A stretch of 58,842 nucleotides of DNA from an uncultured Prevotellaceae bacterium. GTDB lineage: Bacteria > Bacteroidota > Bacteroidia > Bacteroidales > Bacteroidaceae. Below, piece after piece: positions 33,301-41,643 of this stretch. The notes below the pieces were generated by a model, which saw only the letters and a program-made list of their open reading frames with translations, ran no database searches and was not told the DNA's origin. The translations under genes were made by a program, and so were the position numbers. The stretch lies in contig CALCEL010000001.1 in the NCBI GenBank assembly GCA_937900485.1, positions 1 to 58,842 of the forward strand. Direction: 5' to 3'. The number at the start of each line of letters is the position of its first letter. Within the stretch, counting starts at the first letter, position 1.

Positions 33301-34359
33301 ATGAAACTTTCACAATTCAAATTTAAGTTACCAGATGACAAGATCGCTTTAGAGCCTACATATCACCGTGACGAGTGCAAACTTATGGTTGTGCACAGAA
33401 AAACTGGAGAGATAGAGCACAAGATCTTCAAGGACATATTGGAATACTTTGATGATGGAGATACATTCATATTCAATGACACTCGAGTGTTCCCTGCACG
33501 TCTTTACGGAAACAAAGAGAAGACAGGAGCGCGTATCGAAGTGTTTCTTCTTCGCGAGCTTAATGAGGAGCTCAGACTCTGGGACGTGTTAGTTGACCCG
33601 GCGCGCAAGATACGTATAGGCAACAAGCTCTACTTCGGTGAGGACAACTCAATGGTGGCAGAGGTAATTGACAACACGACGTCAAGAGGCCGCACACTTC
33701 GTTTCCTGTATGACGGACCGCATGATGAGTTCAAGGCAGCATTGTACGCACTCGGCGAGGCTCCTATTCCTGATGACGTTCGCTCACACAGAAAAGCCAC
33801 TACTGAGGACATAGAGAATTTCCAGACCATTTACGCCACAAAGGAAGGTGCGGTGACGGCTCCAACCACTGGTCTTCACTTCTCAAGAGAGCTGATGAAG
33901 CGTATGGAGATTAAAGGAGTGAACCAGGCATTCATCACACTTCACGCAGGTCTCGGAAACTTCCGCAGCATCGACGTGGAGGATCTCACCAAGCACAAGA
34001 CAGACAGCGAGCAGATGTTCGTCACCAAGGAGACATGCGACATCGTCAACAAATCCAAGGAGAACGGACACAAGGTATGTGCCGTAGGCGCCACGGTGCT
34101 CAAAGCCATAGAGACAGCAGTAGGACCTGGAGGCTACATTAAGGAGTTTGAGGGATGGACAAACAAATTCATCTTTCCTCCATACGACTTCACAGTAGCC
34201 AACGCCTTAGTGATCAACTTCCAAATGCCACTGACCACCATGCTCATGCTCGTCACAGCCTTCGGAGGATACGAAGTGGTCATGGACGCATACAAGAAAG
34301 CTTTGGAAGGAGACTACAAATTCGGAACATACGGAGACGCAATGCTGATTATCGACTAA
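33301..34359 (+). CDS. queA: S-adenosylmethionine:tRNA ribosyltransferase-isomerase
   Basis: 352 residues, full family length. Transfers the ribose part of SAM to preQ1-modified tRNA, giving epoxyqueuosine. Supported by the N-terminal FKFKLPDDKIALEPTYHRDECKLMVV, FIFNDTRVFPARLYG, the substrate site PTTGLHFSRELM and the C-terminal NFQMPLTTMLMLVTAFGG. Member of the miaB cluster together with another tRNA modification enzyme, truB. Confidence 0.96.
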   Translation: MKLSQFKFKLPDDKIALEPTYHRDECKLMVVHRKTGEIEHKIFKDILEYFDDGDTFIFNDTRVFPARLYGNKEKTGARIEVFLLRELNEELRLWDVLVDPARKIRIGNKLYFGEDNSMVAEVIDNTTSRGRTLRFLYDGPHDEFKAALYALGEAPIPDDVRSHRKATTEDIENFQTIYATKEGAVTAPTTGLHFSRELMKRMEIKGVNQAFITLHAGLGNFRSIDVEDLTKHKTDSEQMFVTKETCDIVNKSKENGHKVCAVGATVLKAIETAVGPGGYIKEFEGWTNKFIFPPYDFTVANALVINFQMPLTTMLMLVTAFGGYEVVMDAYKKALEGDYKFGTYGDAMLIID

Positions 34360-34365
34360 TTCATC

Positions 34366-34794
34366 ATGAACATAGTCTATCTATCATTAGGAACAAACTT
34401 AGGCGACAAGGAAAAGAACCTTAAAGACGCCTTATCACAAATACAAAGGCGGATTGGCACAATAAAGGCTAAATCCGCCTTTATTGAAACACAGCCGTGG
34501 GGGTTCGAGAGTGACAACAACTTCCTGAACGCTGCAGTGAAGGTGGAGACAATACTTGAGCCCATGACACTGCTCGATGAGTGTCAGCTTATAGAGAAGA
34601 CTATGGGACGAGCCAAAAAGTCTGTTAACGGTGTATACAAAGACCGCATTATAGACATTGATATCCTGATGTATTATAAGGATGGAGACATATCAGGTGA
34701 CGGCATACACATAAACACTCCGAGACTAACTATACCACATCCACTAATGAACGAACGAGACTTCGTCCTCATTCCACTAAAACAAATATTATGA
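34366..34794 (+). CDS. folK: 6-hydroxymethyl-dihydropterin pyrophosphokinase
   Basis: 142 residues, HPPK of folate synthesis. Motifs: YLSLGTNLGDKEKNLKDAL at the N-terminus, FLNAAVKVET, and the metal/ATP-binding RIIDIDILMYY followed by TIPHPLMNERDFVLIPL. Six bases after queA; its stop overlaps the start of the DPPIV gene by 4 bases. Confidence 0.94.
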   Translation: MNIVYLSLGTNLGDKEKNLKDALSQIQRRIGTIKAKSAFIETQPWGFESDNNFLNAAVKVETILEPMTLLDECQLIEKTMGRAKKSVNGVYKDRIIDIDILMYYKDGDISGDGIHINTPRLTIPHPLMNERDFVLIPLKQIL

Positions 34795-36953
34795 GAAAAA
34801 ACATTATCTTAATATCCCTATTAACACTTTTCCACACATTGGCAATGGCTCAGAAGAAAGAATTCACATTGGACGACCTAATCCCAGGAGGAACGACGTA
34901 TTGGCAGAACACCGTTCCTGAGAACTGCTACCTGACATGGTGGGGGGACAAATGCGTCAAGCTTGATGTGGACAAATGCAGCCTGGTAGATATGAAGACA
35001 GGGCAAGCCACTCAAGTGCTCGTGACAATAGAGGACATCAACACCATTCTGTCAACTGAAGGCAAGAAGAACATCAAAAGTCTACTATACAGTGTCATGC
35101 CTCAAGGCGACAAGAGTCTGATTCTCGTCAGACGCACCGAGAACGAGCTGAGCCTTATCAACTGGGAGACAAAAAAGACAGAATGGTCCGTCAACCTTGA
35201 AAGAGACGCAGAGAACACAGACTACGACAGACAAAAGATAGCTTACACCGTGAGTCATAACCTGAACGTGGTGGACCAAAACGGTGAGAGACACGTAATA
35301 AGCACAGACGGAAGTGACGACATAACATACGGAGAGTCCGTACACCGCAATGAGTTCGGAATCGAGAAAGGTACGTTCTGGAGTAACAACGGAGACAAGC
35401 TCGCCTTCTACAGAATGGACCAGAGCATGGTGAGCACATATCCGCAAGTTAACATAACGCCGCAAGCGGACAACACACGATGCGCAAGGATGGTGGCAGA
35501 CAAATACCCTATGGCGGGCGAGAAGTCACATAAAGTGACAGTAGGTATCTACGACCTGAAGACAAAAAAGACCATTTATCTGAAAGCAGGAGATCCTACA
35601 GACAGGTATTTCACCAACATATCATGGGCACCTGACGACAAGTCCATATACATGATTGAACTCAACAGAGACCAGAATCACGGAGAACTCGTCGAATATG
35701 AAGTGACGACAGGCGAGAAAAAACGTACCCTATTCTCAGAAGACAACAAGAAATATTACGAGCCGACAGCACCGATAGCGTTCTTGCCGTGGGACAATAA
35801 TAAGTTTATCTATCAGACACGCAAAGACGGTTACAGACACATATACCTTTACGACGCTGACGGACATGAGCTTAGACAACTGACAAAAGGTAAATATGAG
35901 GTGATAGACTTTCTCGGATTCAACAAGAAAGACAAGACCGTCATATATACTTCCAACGAGAACAACGCACTTGAGAAAACTATCTATAAGGTCGACATGA
36001 GCGGACGCAGAAAGGCCGTTGGAAGTCAGAAAGGCTGGCATAACGTGACAATCAGCGAAACAGGAAGATATGTGGCGGACAATTACTCATCACCACAGAC
36101 CGCCAGAGCCGTCGACCTCATTGACACACACAACGGCGCCACCACGAACGTTCTGACGGCAAGAGACAAATGGGAAGAATATAACGTGCCAGAAATCAAG
36201 AGCGGCACGATAAAAGCCGCGGATGGTGTTACTGACTTATACTACAGAATAACATTACCTGCCAACTTCGACCCGCAAAAAAAATATCCTGCCATCGTCT
36301 ATGTCTATGGTGGTCCACACGCACACGTGGTGGACGCTTCACGTAACTACGGAGCGAGAGGATGGGACATTTGGATGGCACAGAAAGGCTATGTCATGTT
36401 CTCCATTGACAACAGAGGCAGTGAGAACAGAGGATTAGAGTTCGAGCAGGCCACATTCCGTAATCTCGGAGTAGAGGAGATGAAAGACCAGATGAAAGGT
36501 GTTGAGTACCTCAAAAGCCTCGAGTACGTTGACTCCACGCGATTGGGAGTACACGGATGGAGTTTCGGAGGATTCATGACAACGAGCCTGATGACCACAT
36601 ACCCGGATGTCTTCAAGTGCGGCGTGGCAGGAGGGCCCGTCATAGACTGGAAATATTATGAGGTGATGTACGGAGAACGATACATGGACACTCCACAAGA
36701 CAATCCGGAGGGCTATGAGCGTACATCACTGTTGAACAAAGCGCCGAATCTCAAGGGAAGGCTGATGATAATATACGGAGGAAACGATCCGGTGTGCGTA
36801 CCTCAACATACACTCTCATTCATAAGAGCATGTATTGACGCCGACAGATACCCTGACCTCTTCACATACCCAGGTGACGGTCATAACATGACAGGCACTG
36901 ACAGGGTACACCTTCACAAGGTTATCACAAGGTATTTCGAGGAGCATTTGTAG
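34791..36953 (+). CDS. Dipeptidyl-peptidase IV (family S9B)
   Basis: 720 residues, exported (signal peptide MRKNIILISLLTLFHTLAMAQ). Residues ~40-480 form the beta-propeller, ~485-720 the alpha/beta hydrolase domain. Catalytic triad visible: Ser591 in GWSFGG, Asp666 in GGNDPV, His698 in GDGHNMTG; spacing matches the Porphyromonas enzyme closely. Releases X-Pro and X-Ala dipeptides from peptide N-termini in the periplasm. Overlaps folK by 4 bases although unrelated in pathway; 27 bases before argB. Confidence 0.95.
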   Translation: MRKNIILISLLTLFHTLAMAQKKEFTLDDLIPGGTTYWQNTVPENCYLTWWGDKCVKLDVDKCSLVDMKTGQATQVLVTIEDINTILSTEGKKNIKSLLYSVMPQGDKSLILVRRTENELSLINWETKKTEWSVNLERDAENTDYDRQKIAYTVSHNLNVVDQNGERHVISTDGSDDITYGESVHRNEFGIEKGTFWSNNGDKLAFYRMDQSMVSTYPQVNITPQADNTRCARMVADKYPMAGEKSHKVTVGIYDLKTKKTIYLKAGDPTDRYFTNISWAPDDKSIYMIELNRDQNHGELVEYEVTTGEKKRTLFSEDNKKYYEPTAPIAFLPWDNNKFIYQTRKDGYRHIYLYDADGHELRQLTKGKYEVIDFLGFNKKDKTVIYTSNENNALEKTIYKVDMSGRRKAVGSQKGWHNVTISETGRYVADNYSSPQTARAVDLIDTHNGATTNVLTARDKWEEYNVPEIKSGTIKAADGVTDLYYRITLPANFDPQKKYPAIVYVYGGPHAHVVDASRNYGARGWDIWMAQKGYVMFSIDNRGSENRGLEFEQATFRNLGVEEMKDQMKGVEYLKSLEYVDSTRLGVHGWSFGGFMTTSLMTTYPDVFKCGVAGGPVIDWKYYEVMYGERYMDTPQDNPEGYERTSLLNKAPNLKGRLMIIYGGNDPVCVPQHTLSFIRACIDADRYPDLFTYPGDGHNMTGTDRVHLHKVITRYFEEHL

Positions 36954-36980
36954 GACAATGACAAACAAATAATCACATAT

Positions 36981-37778
36981 ATGGAAAAATTGACTGTCGT
37001 AAAAGTCGGTGGTAAGATTGTCGAGGATGAGACGACACTGACACAACTACTGAAAGACTTCGGAGAGATTGAAGGCTCCAAGGTCCTTGTCCATGGCGGA
37101 GGAAGAAGCGCTACTAAAATTGCCGCAGACCTCGGTATAGAAAGCAGGATGATAGGCGGAAGACGAGTAACCGATACGACCATGCTGAAAGTTGTCAGCA
37201 TGGTATACGGAGGTCTTGTCAACAAAAACATCGTGGCGAGATTACAGGCTAACAGCATCAACGCGTTAGGACTGACAGGAGCCGACATGAATGTCATGCG
37301 CTCACACAAGAGAGCACCAAAGAAAGTTGTCATGGAGGATGGCACAGAAGAAATGGTGGACTTCGGTTTCGTAGGTGACGTGGATAAGTGTGACGGCAAG
37401 ATGCTCTCAAATATCATCAACAACGGCATAGTGCCCGTTATGGCTCCCCTCACACACGACGGAAACGGCAACCTGCTCAACACCAACGCAGACACGATAG
37501 CCGGCGAGACAGCAAAAGCACTGGCACCATATTATGACGTCACTCTCATGTATAGCTTCGAGCACGCCGGAGTACTTAAAGACCCGGAGAACGAGGACAG
37601 CGTCATTCCGCTCATAACAGAGAAGTCATTCAAGGAATTGAAAAAAGACGGTACGGTCAACGGGGGGATGATACCTAAGATCGAGAACGCCCTCGACGCT
37701 GTACGAGCAGGAGTGAAACAGGTCATAATCACCAAGGCAGACGCCATTGACGGACAACACGGAACAGTTATAAAATAA
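36981..37778 (+). CDS. argB: Acetylglutamate kinase
   Basis: 265 residues, amino-acid-kinase fold. Phosphorylates N-acetylglutamate (or N-succinylornithine-pathway analogue; Bacteroidetes use a succinylated variant of the arginine pathway) in arginine synthesis. Motifs VKVGGKIVED, LVHGGGRSATKIA, GLVNKNIVARLQ, and the C-terminal GGMIPKIENALDAVRAGVKQVII. Isolated from other arg genes; followed after 20 bases by the ECF sigma gene, a pairing recalled from other Bacteroidales. Confidence 0.92.
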   Translation: MEKLTVVKVGGKIVEDETTLTQLLKDFGEIEGSKVLVHGGGRSATKIAADLGIESRMIGGRRVTDTTMLKVVSMVYGGLVNKNIVARLQANSINALGLTGADMNVMRSHKRAPKKVVMEDGTEEMVDFGFVGDVDKCDGKMLSNIINNGIVPVMAPLTHDGNGNLLNTNADTIAGETAKALAPYYDVTLMYSFEHAGVLKDPENEDSVIPLITEKSFKELKKDGTVNGGMIPKIENALDAVRAGVKQVIITKADAIDGQHGTVIK

Positions 37779-37798
37779 CATAATAACTACGCACAATA

Positions 37799-38299
37799 AT
37801 GATTGACTTCAGATGCGACATATTGCCGTTGAAGGATATTATCTTCAGAACGTCTTTGCGAATCACCATGAATCGCGAAGACGCTGAGGATATTGTGCAA
37901 GACATACTATTACGACTCTGGCAGCAGAGAAAAGAACTGGACAACATTAAGAATCTAGAGGCATACGCTATTACCGCCGCAAGAAACCTCGCCTTGGATA
38001 AGATGGCAAAGCATGAGAGACAGAATGTGTCAATAGAAGACGACAAATACGATAGGGCAGACGAATGGCAGCAAAACGCTCACGAGAGAATCGAGAAGGA
38101 CGAGAGAATGAATGCCATAAACAATATAATTGATTCTTTACCGGAAAAACAGAAGACAATATTACAACTCAGAGACGTCGAGGAAAAGTCTTATAAAGAG
38201 ATATCTGAAATACTATCCATATCAGAGTCCGACGTGAAAGTGAACCTTTTCAGAGCAAGAAAAACACTCAAGGATAATTACCTCAAAAAACAAAACTAA
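37799..38299 (+). CDS. ECF-type RNA polymerase sigma factor
   Basis: 166 residues with only sigma regions 2 and 4: region 2 at ~10-75 (MNREDAEDIVQDILLRLWQ, AYAITAARNLALDKM) and region 4 at ~110-160 (LPEKQKTILQLRDVEEKSYKEISEILSISESDVKVNLFRARKTL). A 144-base gap with a candidate ECF promoter separates it from a small membrane-anchored protein that is probably its regulator. Stimulus unknown. Confidence 0.93.
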   Translation: MIDFRCDILPLKDIIFRTSLRITMNREDAEDIVQDILLRLWQQRKELDNIKNLEAYAITAARNLALDKMAKHERQNVSIEDDKYDRADEWQQNAHERIEKDERMNAINNIIDSLPEKQKTILQLRDVEEKSYKEISEILSISESDVKVNLFRARKTLKDNYLKKQN

Positions 38300-38389
38300 T
38301 AACCAGCCACACATAGAGCGCCGATTATCAGCAAATCAGCATTATAAGAAAAATGTGCTACAGAAAAACAAAAAAAACTCATTTTTTTT

Positions 38390-38414
38390 GTAACTTTTCC
38401 GTAACACGTCCGTC
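38390..38414 (+). promoter_or_regulatory. Candidate ECF-sigma-dependent promoter
   Basis: GTAAC at 38390-38394 and CGTC at 38411-38414, separated by 16 bases, resemble ECF -35 (GnAAC-like) and -10 (CGTC) elements; GTAAC and CGTC each occur a second time inside the spacer. It lies between the sigma gene and its likely regulator gene (ATG 38444), where autoregulation would be expected. Confidence 0.4.
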
Positions 38415-38443
38415 GTATAAATAAAGGGATTAAAAATCAAGAA

Positions 38444-38947
38444 ATGAAAATGAACTACGAGTACATAGAACAGCTTATAGACAGTTACTTCAATTGCGAG
38501 ACAACTGTTCAGGAGGAGAGAATTCTACGTTCATTCTTCTCACAAGATGAAATCCCTTCAGGCTTAATAAAATACAAGGATATCTTCCGCCACGAGGAGG
38601 AGATGTCAAAAGTCACTCTCGACAAGTCATTCGATGACAAGATAATTTCAATTGTTGAGAAAGAAAGTGAGAAAGAAAAGAATATAGTAACGACGATAGG
38701 CAGACGGTTCGCTCCGCTGTTCAGAGCAGCGGCGGTTGTGGCGATAATACTCACAATAGGTAGCGCAGCCGAACGTTCAGTTAACGGACAAGGTATTCCT
38801 GCTTGCGAGAACAGTCAGAATGTGATAAGTCCTTACATCAAACAGACGAATATATCTGCAGCGATAAGGATTAAGGACAACACACAAGCGGAGACAAAGA
38901 CACCAAGTGTAAAGTCCGATTCTATATTCACTAATAATAACGATTAA
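38444..38947 (+). CDS. Small membrane-anchored protein, putative anti-sigma factor
   Basis: 167 residues. N-terminal cytoplasmic part (~1-80, YIEQLIDSYFNCETTVQEERILRSFFSQDEIPSGLIKYKDIF) is helical and typical of small proteins encoded after ECF sigma genes in Bacteroidales; one membrane segment at ~88-108 (FRAAAVVAIILTIGSAA); the remaining ~60 residues are polar and would be periplasmic. Topology and location fit an anti-sigma factor, but no zinc-binding HxxxCxxC motif is present, so the assignment is by context. ATG 38450 (MNYEY) is an alternative start. Confidence 0.65.
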   Translation: MKMNYEYIEQLIDSYFNCETTVQEERILRSFFSQDEIPSGLIKYKDIFRHEEEMSKVTLDKSFDDKIISIVEKESEKEKNIVTTIGRRFAPLFRAAAVVAIILTIGSAAERSVNGQGIPACENSQNVISPYIKQTNISAAIRIKDNTQAETKTPSVKSDSIFTNNND

Positions 38948-39028
38948 CTTTTGCTTTACATATATTAAACTAATCGATGCTTAACTAAAAACCAAAGAAG
39001 ATGCTGTGAAGCATGTTCAAAAAAATGA

Positions 39029-39090
39029 TTGTAGAGAATCTACAAGAGAGAATAAGTCTGATTCGAAAGAGTCAGACTTTTCTTATTTTT
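39029..39090 (+). terminator. Two consecutive hairpins ending the sigma/anti-sigma region
   Basis: First hairpin TTGTAGA-gaa-TCTACAA (39029-39045), second AAGTCTGA/TCAGACTT (39054-39061 with 39072-39079) followed by TTTCTTATTTTT. The second has the form of a Rho-independent terminator; the first is a separate perfect 7-base stem of unknown role. Confidence 0.7.
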
Positions 39091-39255
39091 AAACCGTAAA
39101 ACTATTGAAATATAAAGTTAAAACAGACAGTTTGGAGGGTGAAAAGGATGAAAAACAATGATTATACGACTAAAGAAAGGACGGATTAAATCCTGACATC
39201 AAAATCTCCAGAACAGTTTATAAAACATTATAATACGGACTATTCGCCATACACG

Positions 39256-39586
39256 TAGAGGAAAGAGACTATAAAAAGGGGGAATAATGGACAATTTGGC
39301 TTGTGACCAAATTTCCTATGCCTGTTTTTTAGTCAAAAATAGGTTAACTTACTGATAATCTTAAAACAATGCATTTAAAACCTTAGGTCTCTTTTTTGAA
39401 ATTCTTAGGTTAAGATATAGTCTATACGCAGGTCTGAGAATTTCAAAATCCTAACCTGAACATTTCAGCGTCCTAACCTAAGATTTTCAGACGTCGAATA
39501 AGACACGAGAAAAAACTGAAAAGCATTTATTCACTGACAGACATCAACGGAAAAAGTGGAATATCGGACAGTAAAAAAAGTGCGAA
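39256..39586 (+). repeat. Dispersed palindromic repeat, copy 3
   Basis: Same orientation as the other copies. GGAATAATGGAC (39281), hairpin AATTTGG/CCAAATT, GGTTAACTTACTGATA, GAAATTCTTAGGTTA (39398-39412) opposed by CCTAACCTAAGATTTTC (39472-39488), GACGTCGAATAAGACACG, a degenerate TTTATTCACTGA/TCAACGGAAAAA arm and AATATCGGACAG. The right terminal box is not recognisable in this copy. It sits between convergent transcripts (anti-sigma gene and rnpA). Confidence 0.85.
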
Positions 39587-39651
39587 AAGAAAGAGGAGAA
39601 TTATACACGAGAATCCCTTATCAGCGGCAAAGAAACTGACAAAAGAAGATA

Positions 39652-40053
39652 TTATAATAACTCAGAAAGACGTGTAAGAATCTTCATCACGCTTTTATGA
39701 ATAACCTTATAGTCAGGAAGAGTATCAGTGAGACAAATAAACGCCACGGCTAGCCCGTAGTCCTTACCCTCCATAGCTTTCCACAAGACACGCTTATTAA
39801 GCCTGTAAGACTCCCTTACGAGCCTTTTCACCCTGTTGCGGTCCACTGCGTCATGGAACTTCTTTTTAGGGACGGAAATAAGGACAGACACAGGAGGGAG
39901 ATTTGTGCTGGTATCACCATCAATAGGTATCTTCATAAATACAATTCGCAGGGGGAACACAGTAAAAGAACTGTTTCCACCTGCGAAAAGTTTATCAATA
40001 ATGAGTTTACTGTTAAGTCGCTCTGATTTACAAAATGTATTACGTATATCCAT
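39652..40053 (-). CDS. rnpA: Ribonuclease P protein component
   Basis: 133 residues from ATG 40053; the four extra codons upstream would need a TTG start. Basic protein that helps the RNase P RNA bind pre-tRNA. Signature DRNRVKRLVRESYRLNK (RNR motif) near residues 66-82, and FPLRIVFM before it. Last gene of the metK-DUF4271-hemD-rnpA transcript; 36 bases after hemD. No rpmH neighbour, as usual in this order. Confidence 0.93.
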   Translation of the reverse strand: MDIRNTFCKSERLNSKLIIDKLFAGGNSSFTVFPLRIVFMKIPIDGDTSTNLPPVSVLISVPKKKFHDAVDRNRVKRLVRESYRLNKRVLWKAMEGKDYGLAVAFICLTDTLPDYKVIHKSVMKILTRLSELL

Positions 40054-40088
40054 TCGTATTATCAAATGACAAGGATAAAAAAGTAAAC

Positions 40089-40823
40089 TTAATGATTCTT
40101 AATATAGTCTTCAATTATAGCCGGTACGGAACGTAACTCCGGTGTAGGCTGCAAGTCAACCCTGAGACCTGCCTCCTCGGCCGCCTTGATAGTCTTGGCA
40201 CCCAAGCAAGCTATAGCTATGTCACCCTGAACGAAGTCAGGGAAGTTCTTCTTGAGAGAGTGAATACCTTCTGGTGAGAAGAACACAAGCATGTTATAAT
40301 CGAAAGGCTCGTCAGGACCGAAGTCGTTACTTACAGTGTAATACATGACAGCCTCATCATGATCCAATCCTGCCTCGTCAAGCATATTCTTCAGGTCGTC
40401 ATTGTGTGCGGAAGACTGAGGAACGAAAAATTTCTCTGTCTTATGCTTGACCATGATTGGGATGAGGTCAGCTATCTTTCCTGTCTCGGGATGAAAATTT
40501 TTTCTCTTACGATACTGAACATACTTCTGAATATACAAAGCCACCTGCTCTGACACACAGAAATACTTCATGTCATCGGGAATCTCAACACGTAATTCCT
40601 TACAAAGATTAAAAAAATGATCAATGGCATGACGAGAGGTAAACACCACGGCTGTATGTCCAGGTATGGAGATTTTCTGCATACGGAAATCCTTTGCTGA
40701 CATTGGCTCCACCTTGATGAACGGACGAAAAACAATATCTACTCCATATTTGTTGGCCACGTCATAATACGGGGACTTTTCAGTTTGTGGTTTAGGTTGG
40801 GAAATTAAAATCTTTGTTGCCAT
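40089..40823 (-). CDS. hemD: Uroporphyrinogen-III synthase
   Basis: 244 residues, HemD fold of two similar alpha/beta domains: N-terminal KILISQPKPQTEKSPYYDVANKYGVDIVFRPFIKVEP, AVVFTSRHAIDHFF, then MLVFFSPEGIHSL and IACLGAKTIKAAEEAGLRVDLQPTP. Closes hydroxymethylbilane to uroporphyrinogen III. Family conservation is weak but the pattern of strand ends is clear, and the gene order with rnpA and metK supports it. Its ATG shares one base with the stop of the DUF4271 gene. Confidence 0.88.
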   Translation of the reverse strand: MATKILISQPKPQTEKSPYYDVANKYGVDIVFRPFIKVEPMSAKDFRMQKISIPGHTAVVFTSRHAIDHFFNLCKELRVEIPDDMKYFCVSEQVALYIQKYVQYRKRKNFHPETGKIADLIPIMVKHKTEKFFVPQSSAHNDDLKNMLDEAGLDHDEAVMYYTVSNDFGPDEPFDYNMLVFFSPEGIHSLKKNFPDFVQGDIAIACLGAKTIKAAEEAGLRVDLQPTPELRSVPAIIEDYIKNH

Positions 40824-41629
40824 TAAGTAAGTAAATTGTTTACAAGATTACTATTGAAAATCCAGTTAATAAAGTGCCACAAAAGGGCATAAGGCATAAT
40901 TTCAACGCTGCAAAAATACAAAATTATCAGCAATATTCCGCTTTTTTTATTTGTAAAGTTAACAATCAACTTGTACAGAAGCAATAACTCAAACAAAAAC
41001 AACACAAAAATGGAATATATGATGACATTTTTAACGCTAAAATGCAAAAAAACTGTCAACGCAGAAACAATGAAAAAAGCATAGGAAGAAAGTATCGTGG
41101 ACAGTATGAAACTATTGTTCCACACACGTTGACGCTCATTATCGAAGAACACTTTATTGACAAGAAAATAGAGCAAGCCCCGAAATGATATCAACAACAA
41201 GAACAACAACATACCGGCGCTTATTATCCAATACGGTCTATCATAATAGGACGGGAAAACATATATATATGAAAGGCAATGATAGAGCAGTATACTTTGT
41301 GAGCACGAGCACACCCCACAAAGAAGGAATATAGTGACTATGTCATTACTGTTATCATTGACTTTGTCGTCTGAATAAATACGTCGCGTGGTGAAAAATT
41401 TCTTTATCCTGAACGCAATCAACAGACGGTTATGATATATGGACAGTGAGATGATAACAAACATAAGAATGAACACAGACACGATGTTATTATCCCTGCT
41501 GAGCATATAAGGACGCTCAGACATAGGGACAGTGCCAGACCGCAGGTCTTTACCTGTGACATAATACTCACTCTTGTTTATCACATTCGAGTCAGTGGCT
41601 GTCAATATGCTGTCGTAATCTGTGATCAT
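40823..41629 (-). CDS. DUF4271 integral membrane protein
   Basis: 268 residues with about seven membrane segments (NIVSVFILMFVIISLSIYH, IVTIFLLCGVCSCSQSILLYHCL, PYWIISAGMLLFLLLISF, FILSTILSSYAFFIVSALTVFLH, VIIYSIFVLFLFELLLLYKLIV, GILLIILYFCSVEIMPYALLW). The N-terminal ~45 residues are hydrophilic. Matches the Bacteroidetes DUF4271 family by position (between metK and hemD) and layout. Function unknown. Confidence 0.8.
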   Translation of the reverse strand: MITDYDSILTATDSNVINKSEYYVTGKDLRSGTVPMSERPYMLSRDNNIVSVFILMFVIISLSIYHNRLLIAFRIKKFFTTRRIYSDDKVNDNSNDIVTIFLLCGVCSCSQSILLYHCLSYIYVFPSYYDRPYWIISAGMLLFLLLISFRGLLYFLVNKVFFDNERQRVWNNSFILSTILSSYAFFIVSALTVFLHFSVKNVIIYSIFVLFLFELLLLYKLIVNFTNKKSGILLIILYFCSVEIMPYALLWHFINWIFNSNLVNNLLT

Positions 41630-41643
41630 TCCTTATTGTCGTT

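Noticed and set aside
12942..39586. Repeat copies as CRISPR or phage attachment sites
   Set aside because: There are no short regularly spaced units, no cas or integrase genes, and no tRNA at any copy.
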